A stretch of 64,000 bases of DNA from Marthasterias glacialis (lineage: Eukaryota; Echinodermata; Asteroidea; Forcipulatida; Asteriidae). The position numbers and the translations under genes are program-made. The first letter of the stretch is position 1, and the number at the start of each line of letters is the position of its first letter. Of this stretch, positions 55,201 to 64,000 are shown piece by piece. The notes beneath the pieces were generated by a model. It was given only the letters and a program-made list of their open reading frames with translations, ran no database searches and was not told where the DNA came from. The stretch is from positions 7,273,352 to 7,337,351 of the forward strand of contig OU452240.1 of the NCBI GenBank assembly GCA_911728455.2, written 5' to 3'.

Positions 55201-56321
55201 AAGGGAGTAACCCTGTAGGGAAAATAGTTGATTTGTAGCCCACACCTCGAGTGGCTTACTGGCCTTGCATAAAAAAATAATAAATAAATAAAAATTGTAT
55301 GTGTTAGTTTCCCATACTGCCAACAAGGTATATTGACATAAACCCAGTTTTTTACAAGAAAAATAGTATAACATGCATGCAAATAACGGTATACTCTTGC
55401 TAAAAGAAAAAAAACAACAGATAACAGCAACGTAAGATAGAGCTTGCCTGGAAAAAATGTACACTCACTCAACTTATGCCGTTTTATCAAACAATAACAT
55501 CAGTAGAATTAATCTGGCTGAAAGACGTAACTTTTTAAAAATGATAATTTTAATACTGAAAGAACGAAATGCCTCAAATCTCAAGATTAACGACTTGAAA
55601 CAAGGAAACTATAATGTGTCTGTGCTCTAAAATTACTCACTGTTTGAAACATGACGGAAAAGTCATGAGAGATTGAAACTTTAGAATCAGTTTTTCCAAC
55701 TTGAGATTTTTTTTTAGATGCACCTTTTTGCCAACACAGGGCCACAGTGGCCAATACACCTCAACCGGCGGCTACTGGTTAAAGTGTGTGTTTCTTGTGA
55801 AAATCGCTGTTGACCCTGAAAGACATGCATCTGTGTACAATCAATGCTCAGATGTGGCTTAATTTGCTGAATTTTCTACTCAATCTTTTATTTTTCAATG
55901 ACAATCTCACTGGAATAATACGAAAACAGAAAATTTAGAGAATCTTATCATTGGCAAACAGAAAGCTGTAAACTTTGGATATGACCTTAAATTTGAACTT
56001 TGTGTAGTTTTATTTTACTTCTTAAACACTCCTTCAAGTATTTGGGCCGGGGGGTGGTTAGTATACATGTAAAAACCATCATTGGTTTAGAATCATTAAG
56101 AGAAACTTAAGTTTTTTATTTGTTTGTTTGGTTTTTTTTAGGCTGAAGAAGCGACCAAAACTAACACTGAGCTACCGACAGACTACGGCGGTGTATTTAA
56201 TAAAGAAGATGTTAATGAGCCATCTGACAGTGGAGATGGACAAAATAATGAACCGTCAAATAGCAGTCAGGACACAAGTGACACAAAAAATTCTACAGAA
56301 TCAATGGAAGTAGAGGTATAG
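43223..56321 (+). CDS. FKBP4: FKBP4/FKBP5-type immunophilin (FKBP52-like), nine exons
   Basis: Exons: 43223-43466, 46991-47089, 47547-47708, 48578-48646, 50280-50458, 52050-52133, 53345-53530, 54202-54441, 56142-56321. Every junction is GT-AG and in phase, giving 1443 nt, 480 residues and stop TAG. FK1 (about 30-140) keeps the PPIase pocket: VHYVGT, EFDSS, VIKAWD with the key Trp, YAYG and [16 protein letters not shown]2 (about 150-250) has Leu-like residues in place of that Trp (IPEGIERGL), as in inactive FK2 of vertebrate FKBP52. The TPR region (about 252-410) has [15 protein letters not shown] and KGLFRRGQA, with the K/N/K/R clamp that binds the EEVD tail of Hsp90, then [15 protein letters not shown]. 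The acidic Ser/Asn-rich tail ends ESMEVEV. Known role of the family: Hsp90 co-chaperone and prolyl isomerase acting on steroid-receptor-type clients, in cytosol and nucleus. FKBP4 versus FKBP5 cannot be separated in an invertebrate. An acceptor-like TTTCATAG just upstream of the ATG suggests a non-coding first exon. Confidence 0.9.
43524..44163. mobile_element. MITE-like element in FKBP intron 1 (GTTCCCACGAAGTGCA tips)
   Basis: GTTCCCACGAAGTGCAAAAA at left and ATGCACTTCGTGGGAAC at right, with outer CATCG / CGATG. GTTCCCACTAAGTGCAAAAA recurs in the middle (43842). About 640 bp, no frame. Confidence 0.75.
44171..45639. mobile_element. TTAA-flanked DNA element M9 in FKBP intron 1
   Basis: TTAA at 44167-44170 and 45640-45643. 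Ends AGGTACACACCGGCTT and AAGCCGGTGTGTACCT. 1469 bp, so larger than the other MITEs, but no transposase frame. A poly-G tract lies at 45069-45085. It begins only a few bases after the previous element ends. Confidence 0.8.
45923..46414. mobile_element. DNA element T2, ATAGACCGATCC tips
   Basis: ATAGACCGATCCATTAAGCC and GGCTTAATGGATCGGTCTAT, followed inward by CCGCCTAC/GTAGGCGG. 492 bp in FKBP intron 1. The outer ten bases match T1, the rest do not. The 113-codon frame at 46098 inside is not called. Confidence 0.85.
46587..46712. mobile_element. MITE M8-like, diverged copy
   Basis: CACAAAACGCTAAGATTCATC and GATCAATCTTAGCTTTTTGTG pair. The TTTTGTGAA tip is shared with M8. Confidence 0.65.
47225..47420. 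repeat. Dispersed repeat R2, 5' part (FKBP intron 2)
   Basis: TTTTGTCAGAATTGCC and GACAAAGCCAAGAGAACAAAG match 52265-52365 and 54588-54670. Confidence 0.7.
47930..48255. repeat. Hairpin repeat in FKBP intron 3
   Basis: TTATCACATGCG...CGTGGAATACGG...AAATATAGC...TCCCATATC pairs with GATATGGGA...GCTATATATTT...CCGTTTTCCACTCACG...ATGTGATAA (48109-48248). A weaker CATACTC/GAGTATG pair precedes it. Confidence 0.65.
48735..48998 (-). mobile_element. tRNA-derived SINE, minus strand (FKBP intron 4)
   Basis: Minus strand: GGCCAAGCGGATAAGAACAC (A box region, about 48990), B box GGGTCCGAGTCCC (about 48932-48920), then GACACTTGTGTCCTTAAGC, the same post-tRNA block as the SINE at 63462. Body runs to about 48735. 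Confidence 0.75.
49440..50181. mobile_element. T1 transposon, copy g (FKBP intron 4), left end missing
   Basis: Right terminus GGGTCGCGCAATCGGTCTAT. Shared inside blocks include CAAATAGACAAAGGAATCAC and AGGACGTCGTGTTTGTT. It lies 98 bases upstream of exon 5 and holds a nested TTAA element (49983-50133). Confidence 0.8.
49983..50133. mobile_element. TTAA-flanked MITE M10 nested in T1 copy g
   Basis: Ends AGACGCCCAC and GTGGGCGTCT between TTAA at 49979-49982 and 50134-50137. Sister T1 copies read GTTTAATACCCA uninterrupted here (27201 and 40288 regions). Confidence 0.85.
50654..50772. mobile_element. MITE M8 (ACTAGTC-rich), copy 2
   Basis: GATTTCGCAAAGCGCTAGGA at left, GAGTTTTGTGAAATC at right, with five TAGGACTAGTC-type blocks. 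In FKBP intron 5. Confidence 0.85.
51280..51510. repeat. Hairpin MITE in FKBP intron 5
   Basis: CATGCCAAT...GAGCAGCTCGTTCATGGTGG pairs with CCACCATGAATGAGCTGCTC...ATTGGCATG. The centre has a duplicated TGTACCAATCAGCAT. Confidence 0.85.
51788..51965 (+). mobile_element. tRNA-derived SINE, second family
   Basis: GGTCTAATGGTAAGACATC (A box region) and GGTTCGAATCCCACC (B box, about 51852), then GAAAGTACTGAGTATACAGT. Related to 61600-61830. No acceptor-stem pairing, so not a working tRNA. Confidence 0.75.
52187..52855. mobile_element. Dispersed repeat R2, full copy (FKBP intron 6)
   Basis: TGTTAACCAGTGG at left and CAACTGGTTAACTG at right form terminal inverted repeats. Matches 54515-55125, 57590-57915 (3' part), 47225-47420 (5' part) and 56525-56765 (inverted). 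Confidence 0.75.
52990..53344 (+). other. End of FKBP intron 6
   Basis: TTAAAGCCACTATACACTATTGG at 52996 resembles the left end of a TTAA-type repeat (compare 30963), but no right end was found. Exon 7 follows with acceptor GACTAG. Confidence 0.4.
53558..53642 (+). repeat. Interstitial telomere-like (TTAGGG)n, ~14 units
   Basis: About 85 bp of GGTTAG units with one TTAAGG variant, in FKBP intron 7, 27 bases after the exon 7 donor. Confidence 0.95.
53643..53755 (+). pseudogene. Partial duplicate of FKBP exon 7
   Basis: 53659-53748 repeats the last 90 bases of exon 7 (53433-53524 region) with a few mismatches: TCAAAAGATCTAATCTTGGC against TCAAAAGATCTTCTCTTGGC. It ends at GAAGCATGT and lacks the final codons and the GACAAG|GTAAG donor. 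The frame is open but no credible splice sites flank it, so it is not called as an alternative exon. Confidence 0.85.
54515..55125. mobile_element. Dispersed repeat R2, full copy (FKBP intron 8)
   Basis: Matches 52187-52855 across its length, e.g. CAAAAGGACATAGGTCTGAA and GTGTGGTCTGTGCATGCTCA. Confidence 0.75.
55590..55742 (-). repeat. Dispersed repeat R1, copy 3 (FKBP intron 8)
   Basis: Inverse of 23195-23345: ACTATAATGTGTCTGTGCTC, GTTTGAAACATGACGGAAAA and TTTTTGCCAACACAGGGCCA. Confidence 0.8.
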
Positions 56322-57170
56322 GGATAACCCCACTACTGTTACATGTCCTCATTTTAAGCACTGACTCGTAAAATACAGCTTAAGAAATCAATTTGCTGAT
56401 TTCTATCATTGAAAATGGCAGAAATGTGACATTTCACTTCCTTTTATTCCTGATAGTGACTATCATTGGTTTAAATGATTGAATATCTGTATCTCAGGTG
56501 TGGAAGTTTGGTTGCAAATGAAATATTTTTAACCAGTTGGGGACGGATGCCATGTATCAATGCAAATATTTTCGAGCCAGCAAGCGGATGTTGTGACTTT
56601 TTTATTTTTGTGAAATTCCAAGCTCGAAGCAAAGGGCACCAGCACATTCCACTGCGGAGCGTGCGCAGAGCATGTACGCGCCGTGCAATGCTTCGTTTTA
56701 CCCACATAAAGCGCCATATTGCGCTTGTATATTTTGCCAAATTTCTGCATTATGCATGGAAGAATCCCAGTGGCATTTGGTTAAAGGTTGATCATGTATA
56801 AAATAAATGCAGTTTTATTCCACAAGACAAAAGTTGAATATAGAATTGGAATTAATGTAACCTTTGACATCGCAAATGTTTACAAAGAAGCCATAGAGCC
56901 TGGACTTCCTGCAGGCACAAAGTGTACACAGGTCTATGGACATGATGGCAGAAAACAAAACATCACTTACAATTTGTGATATGAAGAAAGATAACGCATT
57001 TCAAATTTTATTCAGCTGTTATTTACTGGATTTGATATGAATGTACAAAATGCCTTAACCATGTAGTAATTTGCCTGCCAGATAATGCCCCAGAATGCAC
57101 CAGGTCACTCATTTTGTCAACAAGATGACATACATGTAATCGATGTGAAGGTCATGGCCACTTTTCCCTG
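56322..57170 (+). other. FKBP 3' flank with inverted R2 fragment
   Basis: 3' UTR starts after TAG at 56321. An inverted part of R2 lies at about 56525-56765. AATAAA at 56802-56807 is a possible poly(A) signal, not confirmed. Confidence 0.45.
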
Positions 57171-57173
57171 GCC

Positions 57174-57372
57174 CCTTGACCTTTGAGCTCCTTGACCTTT
57201 GAGCTCCTTGACCTTTGGGCTCCTTGACCTTTGAGCTCCTTGAGCTCCTTGACCTTTGAGCTCCTTGACCTTTGAGCTCCTTGAGCTCCTTGACCTTTGA
57301 GCTCCTTGACCTTTGAGCTCTTTGACCTTTGAGCTCCTTGACCTTTGAGCTCCTTGACCTTTGAGCTCCTTG
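57174..57372. repeat. 16-bp minisatellite (CCTTGACCTTTGAGCT)
   Basis: About 12 units of 16 bp, with occasional 9-bp CTTGAGCTC insertions. The minus-strand frame (KGQGAQRSRSS-like) is a repeat artefact. Confidence 0.9.
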
Positions 57373-57589
57373 ATGATTGTGTTGCTTCAACATGTTCCCA
57401 TAAAGATTTTGATTTTATGATGGAAGTGGTGTGTTCTTAGACATGTCACTGACTTAACAATGAACTTAAAGCGCTACAAGCCTAGGAGCCATCAAAAGAT
57501 AATAAATTTATTTGAGATTAGTGGCTTTCCCTCTATAATACCTAGGACCAATTTCATGGCTCAGCCTCCGCTCACCATAAGCAACAACA

Positions 57590-57915
57590 ATGGTGGAAGC
57601 ATCTCGATGCCTCGTAATCCTCTTCTTGGAACAAAAGGACAAAGGTCTATAATCGGGGATTACACAAAAGCCACCTCTCAGTGGCCCAAAAATGCCAATA
57701 TTATATTCAAGACCTTTTTTGTCCATGTGTGGGTGAAAAAAAGCATTGGACGGCGTATGTGTGGTCTGTGCATGTTCCGCAGTTGAATTGTGGGCGACCT
57801 TAGCTCCAGTGGTCCGAAATTACATAATGGCGTCTTTTTACACGGCTTCCGCTTCCAGGCGGGGGAAACATTTGTGTTTGATCACATCATCCAGCGCCTA
57901 CTGGTTAATATGGTA
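57590..57915. repeat. Dispersed repeat R2, 3' part
   Basis: AATGGTGGAAGCATCTCGAT, AGGTCTATAATCGGGGATTA and CGCCTACTGGTTAA. Follows the FKBP gene. Confidence 0.7.
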
Positions 57916-58739
57916 GCAACAAATTCCATGTAAGCATATTTCACATGTTAGCTAGAAAGCGGTTTCCTGTGTGCTTACATGTACCTACTTCATGTTCTGT
58001 CATACATCTAGCACAACAATTTTCTGCTTACTCTGTAAGTGGAGACTGATGGCTGTAAGCAGAACTATTAAATTGACGCCGGTGCAGGAAAGCTGCTAGA
58101 GACCAAGTGTGGGTAATAAATCTATTTAACCAGAAAATTGAAATGTAATTGTTCTAAACTAAATGAATTACCTGGAATGTCATGTTTTGGTATCTTCATT
58201 CTAAATAATAGTAGTTAGCTTGTAAATTTTCTTGATGAAACTGAACAAAAAATTAAACGGATGATGTAATTGGAAATGATGAACTTCAGACATTGACTTT
58301 ATTGAAGGAAGTAACAGTTCATTAAAATGTTGGAATATTTGGAAGCTTTTGTGCATAGTTTCTGCTGATAACCGGTAGAATTTCCATGTATTGTTTTGTA
58401 TTTTGTTACTTATTTTATCATTTGAACAGACCATCAGTGATGCATGTACTTGTTTCATTTGTTAATGAGACTTTTCGATATGTAATGCAGGGATGGATGT
58501 AGTCATAAAAACTTTCCTTTAAAGTTTGCAGTATTTGATGCATGTATTCACATTTGTATACTTTCACACATCATTATTTTCATGCTGTAAACCAATGTCC
58601 TTTAGTCAAAATGATCTCTTAAAACAGTTCATTATCCATGCCTTTGAGTTGTCAGGTCTTTTGTCTCATTTCAGGATGTTTCATGTTATATCCATTCACC
58701 TTCAAATGTTCTTGAAAGACATGAAGAGACATTACAGGG
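57916..58739. other. No gene recognised
   Basis: Only short frames. Could include FKBP 3' UTR if polyadenylation is distal. Confidence 0.4.
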
Positions 58740-59260
58740 AAGGAAGACAAGAAAGACTTGTAATGGTCAAACCTCTAGATTTGTTTGAGGTGATGTAGAG
58801 ATTCTGGCAACCTTAAAATGTAAAATGCATAAAAACAAGACATAGCCCTTGTTTGAGATGATGGAAAGAATCTAGATTAAACAAATAGATTAAACATCTT
58901 ATATATTCAGGGGGCTTCATCTCCAGATCAAGAATATGATGCTACCCATTTTCCAGGTTTTTTCAGGCAACAATTGAAAGATGTCCACCTTTGTTTTGAC
59001 CAAACTCCAAGATTTCTATTCGTGGTGATGTAGAGAGTCTGTGAATCTCTAAATGTAACATGCATAACAGACAAGAAATACCTAGTCCTTGTGACCAATT
59101 TGCTAGATTTCTTTGAGGTGATGTAGAGAGTCTGTGAACCTGACAATGTAACATGCATTACAGACAACAATTGAAAGACCTTTCCCTTATTTTGACCAAA
59201 CTTCAAGACTTCTATTTGTGGTGATGTAGAGAGTCTGTTAATCTCTAAATGTTCATTTAC
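58740..59260. repeat. Diverged ~100-bp tandem units
   Basis: GGTGATGTAGAGA(G)TCTG recurs at about 58788, 59030, 59117 and 59221, each followed by AATGTAA.ATGCAT-like sequence. Confidence 0.65.
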
Positions 59261-60018
59261 TTCACAGAGACAACAGAGGCAATTGCCTCCTTTGCCCCTG
59301 GTCATTGCCTTGGTGCCCTTGAAATGTTCCTGTAGAAATATAGTTTCCTCATGGAGGTGTCCTTTATTAAGAGGAAAATGCTTTGATGCCCTTGTCCTTG
59401 CAAGAATGAAGCATTTGGGCCTCCCCCCACCCACCCACCCCAGTCAAAACTTTCAACAATTTAAGCACAAAGCATTTATAGTATACATTGTGTTAGCTTA
59501 ATACTTTGCTTGCTCGCAATGCTATATTCTCTTATATATCACATGTGAATATGTCCCATGTAGGCGTGCAACAGTATGTATAATAAGCAAGATATTAAAT
59601 GAATTCAATATACATTTTAGGAAATATGTTTTGTTGGACTTAAATAAAACAACTGTGGTTATGTTGTTAATGAAATGTCTTGTGGGAAAATATCGATGAA
59701 CCCCCTTGTGCCAGTTCATGAAGGTCAGGTTTAGTTGGTTAAAATAAAAAAAACAACCAAACAAAAGACGTGATACTGTAAACTGTCGTCTCTTTTTCCT
59801 AAGGTTGTTAAACAAATCTAGGTTAAAGGAGCATCCGCTGTTCTCATATATGAAAAAATACAAACAATGATTGGCCAGCTGGTTAATATTTTCAATTTTA
59901 ACATCACATGAAATTGTACTAAAATATCACACCTACTTGTTGACGACAAACTAATTATTTCATGCTGTGACTATTTTATGCTTGAATTTGTTCCTAACCG
60001 TAAGGAATACAAGATTAA
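59261..60018. other. No gene recognised
   Basis: A 168-codon minus frame (58928-59434) is made largely of the tandem repeat above and is not called. Confidence 0.4.
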
Positions 60019-60248
60019 ATAAGTGGTAACTTGGGCTTGAACTTCGTTAACCACGGCCAAGTTCGCTCAAGGACCTTTTGTCGACTAGTGGCTGATATTA
60101 ACTGGTACTTATCCTCAAAGACATGTGTTGGGTACCAGGCAACATTGACCTCTAGTCGACAAATGGTCCTTGCGTGAACTTGGCCCACATTGTACCTTGG
60201 ACCATCTTGAGGTTACACTAGGATCAGTCTAAATTTACCACTTGCTTA
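60019..60248. repeat. Hairpin MITE
   Basis: AAGTGGTAA...GCCAAGTTCGCTCAAGGACC...TTTGTCGACTAG pairs with CTAGTCGACAAATGGTCC...GTGAACTTGGCC...TTACCACTT. Confidence 0.75.
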
Positions 60249-60490
60249 ACCCTCCTACTACTAGACCATTAAAACCATTCAAAATTCCAATTCTCACATT
60301 TTCCCATTTCTATGGTAAACACATGGGTATTATTTGAACAGTGTTTACATCAAGATCAGTCTGAGATTACCACTTGCTTAACCCTCCTACTGCTAGACCC
60401 ATTAAAATCATTCAAAATTCCAATTCTCACATTTCCCCATTGCTATGGTAAACACATGGGTATTCTCATTTGAACAGTGTTTGTGAAGCT
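60222..60490. repeat. 132-bp tandem duplication
   Basis: GATCAGTCT at 60222 and 60354 head two units that share TTACCACTTGCTTAACCCTC and CTATGGTAAACACATGGGTA. Confidence 0.85.
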
Positions 60491-60861
60491 ATACTGCTAT
60501 TCAAAACCATTCATAGCATAGAGGGTCCACTGATTTGATTCACCACAGCTGTACTACCATCTGGACCAATCCTCAAGGCTTTGTATCAGCTTACCTACCA
60601 TTCAAAACCATTTGGGAAATCAACACTGTACAGTTATTTCACTTCAAAACCACAATAGACTGTGTAAGTGTCGTGTGTATTCGAATATTTTTGGGACCAT
60701 TTTGGTCTCACACACATTGCTGTAACATGTACAGGAAACAAAATCACGCGCTTTAATGGACCCTTATGTTCGAGTACGTGCGAGACTTACACAGTCTCTA
60801 GTGAAAGGTTTCAAATGGTGCATCAACTTATTTCGAAAAAAAAGCACCAACAGTAGGAGGG
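60382..60861. mobile_element. TTAA-flanked element M11 with nested M2
   Basis: TTAA-CCCTCCTACTGCTAG at left (TTAA 60378-60381) and CAACAGTAGGAGGG-TTAA at right (60862-60865). Because of the tandem duplication a second left end exists at 60246. MITE M2 copy 2 lies inside. Confidence 0.65.
60655..60800. mobile_element. MITE M2, copy 2
   Basis: ATAGACTGTGTAAGTGTCGTG at left and CGAGACTTACACAGTCTCTA at right; inverse of 30722-30866. Confidence 0.8.
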
Positions 60862-60865
60862 TTAA

Positions 60866-61599
60866 TACTGTATTTCTTCCCAAACCAAACTACTGTACTT
60901 AACATTCTTTCCCTTAATGTGATGTATGCCAGCTTGAGTATACACAAGCTGGTCTTGTCTTGTCTAAACATCTACCTGTTTACAGTCACTGTATCTGGAC
61001 TCGGCAATAAAAAAAAATATAGGCATCAAAAATGGTACATCAACATTTTGAAAATTTATTTATCTATACGACATTTGTTGTACATTATTTGCAAAAATGT
61101 AATGAGTCTGTACACAACACAATGTGTTTCACATACTATTGACTCTACGAACATTTATAATTTATAACAAAGACAGAAAAAATATATAGTCATCCACCAC
61201 CATTTAATGAACATCTACACATGAATAGTGGAATTGAGTTTGATATAAATAGTAAATTCCCGTACAGAATACATTTTCTACATCCTTTAATATTGTAACT
61301 ACACCCTTCCCATCCAATGCCTTTTCTCTTGTTGACTGGATCCTAGTACTCAGATTGTACAACATTTTGACTGAAAGCCAACTGAATTGATGACATGGTG
61401 TCATTAATGACAACTATTTTACTTGAACTTGATATAAATACTAAATAAATGGTGCCTGTTAGGTCATAGCTAGTTGATATTAATAATAGTGCTACTATAA
61501 TATCTATAGAAATTGATTTTGGTTAAAGCCCTTACATCCATGTGTACTGTATGATGAATGTATGCAGTGCTTTCCCATGAGTCCTCTGGAAAAAATATC
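60866..61599. other. No gene recognised
   Basis: AT-rich sequence with short frames only. Confidence 0.4.
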
Positions 61600-61830
61600 A
61601 ACAGACCACTATTCTAGAGCAGATGTCTGAACCAAAAGATGACTGGGCATGCCTGATGTTGAGCTGAGGGGCTAGTGGTTAAGACATCTGCTCTAGAATT
61701 TGGGGTTGGAAGGGTGTGGGGCTGGTCATGGGTTCACATTGTAAACGAGTAGATCTTTCTGAAAGCACCGAGTATACATTACTTATCACATATCAGTGTA
61801 ATTATAGGGCTATGTATCACAAGGCAATTT
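61600..61830 (+). mobile_element. tRNA-derived SINE, second family, with inverted head
   Basis: GGTTAAGACATCTGCTCTAG and GGTCATGGGTTCACATTG mark the tRNA-like head; GAAAGCACCGAGTATACAT is the body shared with 51788-51965. An 18-nt inverse of the head lies just upstream (61611-61628 against 61682-61699). Confidence 0.65.
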
Positions 61831-62483
61831 ACAGGCAACCAGTTCTAGGCAATCTCCAGTAAGAAAATAAAAATCACATTTCAGTTTTCTTATTGTTTTC
61901 TTGGGGATAGTACATGTAAGTTACAGCTAGAGGAATGTCTTTTGCGCTGCTAAAATGTTCCTTTTGCGTGCAGTGCAGTTGCCTGTAAAATTTGCCCTGT
62001 GTGACATGACATTTACAGGCTACCAGCTGCAGGCAATCGATAACATGCATAAGAAGAAAAAAACATTGACATGTGGGTCTGTACGCAAAATAATATTCTT
62101 TATCCACGATGCAATTCTTACATAAGTTAAAAAAAAGTTAATGTATATTAATAAGCAAGATTGATTATTACTGAACCTACTTTTTGTGGTCGTTACCAGC
62201 ACTTGTTCCCCTTTGTGCATTAACATCATTATTAAGCACACTGAAACACACCCCTGACTTAACCAGAGGGTAGAAACAGTAAAGCAAGCAACTTTGTCTT
62301 TAGTGGCGACCATTATCACCCACTTTGGTTTTGGCAATGATGAGGTGAGTGTTTCCATTTAAATTGAGATAAAAATTATTACCTTTTATAAATATTTTTC
62401 TTTGCAACTTGAAGCCTTAACACTTAAAAAGTAAAAAAAAGAAGAAGGAATAAACCACAAGGGAAACTGACTGGGTAAAATTT
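61831..62483. other. No gene recognised
   Basis: TTACAGGC/CAGGCAA blocks recur (61830-62035). No gene. Confidence 0.4.
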
Positions 62484-62625
62484 TAAATCAATTTTGGGTT
62501 GATCAAAGAAAATTGACTGGAGCGGGTAAACCTGCGACCACCGGCTACGTTGCATTACGATGGTGGTCGCAGGTTCAAATCCCGCTCAGTCAATTTTCTT
62601 TGTTCACCCCCAAATTGATTAAATG
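62484..62625. repeat. Palindromic element with tRNA-like B box
   Basis: AAAGAAAATTGACTGGAGCG and AACCTGCGACCACC pair with GGTGGTCGCAGGTT and GCTCAGTCAATTTTCTTTG. The right arm contains GGTTCAAATCC, a pol III B-box match. Loop about 19 nt. Confidence 0.8.
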
Positions 62626-63461
62626 TGAAGTTCCAAATGAGAAAATTACACAGTACTCCTTTCCTGAAACCTCCCCAATCCCTACAAAAAGAAACCCACG
62701 AAAAAAAAACAATTATAATACATCTGAAACTAATGTCTAATACAACAGATAATACATGTATTCAAACCTAATACTGTCCTCATTTACATAATTCTTATCC
62801 AAGTTTTACAAACAACAAAATTATACTTTTTTATTGCAGACTCTTTCTCTGTAATATTGCTTCAGCTGCATCACATATCATCAGTAACCATGGTAACATT
62901 TGCCCCCCCAAAAATCACAGTCTGGTCCCCTAAAAATCCTATCAACAAAAATACACTATATTTTCATTCATAAGGGTATGGTGCCCAACGGTGAAAATAT
63001 TAAAAACAAAATTATAATAATAGAAAAATCTGGGGCATTATAACACCTAAACCTGTAAACTCTGCGAAAGGCTTCATCAGCTTCCGGGTTAACTAAGGAT
63101 AAGGTTTTAAGAAAATGGGCAGTTGTCTAGTTGTGAATGGTTTGTGATCTGATTGGTAAAATACAAAAGTTGAGTTTTGTACAAAAAGAATGTCAGAATG
63201 AATGCAATAGCTCTTGTTGATGCTGATCAGCACAGCTGTACTGAACTAACTATAAGTTAGTTTTCAAGAATATGATTCTGATATTTGTGTGGTTTGAAAG
63301 TGTTGCCATTACATGAATTTCCAAATAGGAGTTTGCCTATGACAAACTCCAGTCGGTTGATACTCACCGGTTTTGGGACGGCAGTTTCTCAACATGATCT
63401 TTCTTACCTGATCATGGTTAATGAGGTGTGAATAGTCAGATAATAATAACCAGTTTGTAGC
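62626..63461. other. No gene recognised
   Basis: Short frames and A-rich stretches. Confidence 0.4.
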
Positions 63462-63760
63462 GTGTCATGGCCGAGCACTCTAGTGCACTGGACTGAAGTT
63501 CCGGTGGTCCATTCATCGGGGTGTGGGTTCGAATCCCGGTCATGACACTTGTGTTCTTGAGCAAGATGCTTTACTATAATTGCTTCTCTTCACCCAGGGG
63601 TATAAATGGGTACCTGCTGGGGTAGAGGTTGATATTGTGTTTGAAAAAGCCTTCGGAGTGCCACGGCAGCTTGGGGCTGTATACTCCCCAGGGAGCTGAG
63701 AAAGATTACAGGAATGTTACTGGCCCAATGACCAGGACACTAATGTAAAGCAGCTACATG
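63462..63760 (+). mobile_element. tRNA-derived SINE, copy 2
   Basis: TCATGGCCGAGCACTCTAGT (A box region), GTGGGTTCGAATCCC (B box, about 63524-63538), CATGACACTTGTGTTC, then the same body as 10944-11220. Confidence 0.85.
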
Positions 63761-64000
63761 TACATGTATATAAGAACTAGTTATTACTAGTTTATTATAA
63801 TGGGGCACTGCCTGTGAATTTACTGACAAGAGGTTTCTTCAAAATCCTACCATGTTCTTTTTTTTACTCCAAACTATTAAACAAAAGTGTCTAAAGATGT
63901 TATGAAAGCAACTTTGAATCACAAAAAATTACCAAGTATAACTTGAGATATTAAGTAAAAAACAGTCAGACTTCCTCCATACTCCTGCATGTTTCTGTAA
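63761..64000. other. Window end, nothing seen
   Basis: AT-rich, no supported feature. Confidence 0.4.

Noticed and set aside
57109-57393. Lys/Arg/Ser-rich minus frame
   Set aside because: Translation of the 16-bp minisatellite.
58928-59434. 168-codon minus frame
   Set aside because: Built from the diverged tandem repeat at 58740-59260.
63470-63545. tRNA gene
   Set aside because: Head of a SINE that recurs at 10944-11220; stems do not close.

Overview
This window is animal nuclear DNA: GT-AG introns, split genes, very dense transposon debris, minisatellites and an AT-rich background. A Tx1/L1-like LINE, a Ty3/gypsy relic, tRNA-derived SINEs, many short inverted-repeat elements (MITEs), a secreted C-type lectin joined to a PAN/apple-like domain, and frequent TAGGCCTA octamers fit a marine invertebrate deuterostome, most likely an echinoderm. 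That assignment is inference from family knowledge; nothing here proves the species.

Layout. 1-3797: 5'-cut LINE with endonuclease end, reverse transcriptase, zinc knuckle, 3' UTR and tail. 3798-8790: two inverted copies of the first exon of an SLC16-like (monocarboxylate-transporter-like) gene around a 51-bp minisatellite; the right arm is broken by a tyrosine-recombinase fragment and a foldback element built of 42-bp repeats. 8800-12180: MITEs and a SINE, no convincing gene. 12183-13152 (-): last two exons of an alpha/beta hydrolase resembling TMEM53/DUF829. 13470-14272: large compound foldback element. 16984-22837 (-): a four-exon SLC16-like gene (421 codons plus stop) with a transposon inserted at the splice donor of exon 2. 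23660-26450: inverted, decayed copy of that gene's 3' part. 27463-27975 (-): damaged lectin copy. 28570-30505: gypsy integrase relic and LTR. 33451-34206 (+): intact C-type lectin plus PAN gene. 34800-42100: nested MITEs and hairpins. 43223-56321 (+): a complete nine-exon FKBP4/5-type immunophilin gene (480 aa), with introns stuffed with transposons, SINEs, and a telomere-like (TTAGGG)n array followed by a partial copy of exon 7. 56322-64000: repeats, MITEs and SINEs.

The protein genes do not form a pathway: a membrane transporter, a hydrolase, a secreted lectin and an Hsp90 co-chaperone that are merely neighbours. The coherent story is mobile-element biology: at least seven copies of one inverted-repeat family (tip ATAGACCGATTGCG), several unrelated families apparently flanked by TTAA, foldback elements whose empty site is visible in a sister copy, and nested insertions that can be ordered in time. 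I found no clearly new functional system. The most notable items are the foldback family with tandem-repeat arms, the transposon-host hybrid splice donor, and the telomere-repeat/exon-duplication scar. All exon joins were read by eye and lack transcript support.
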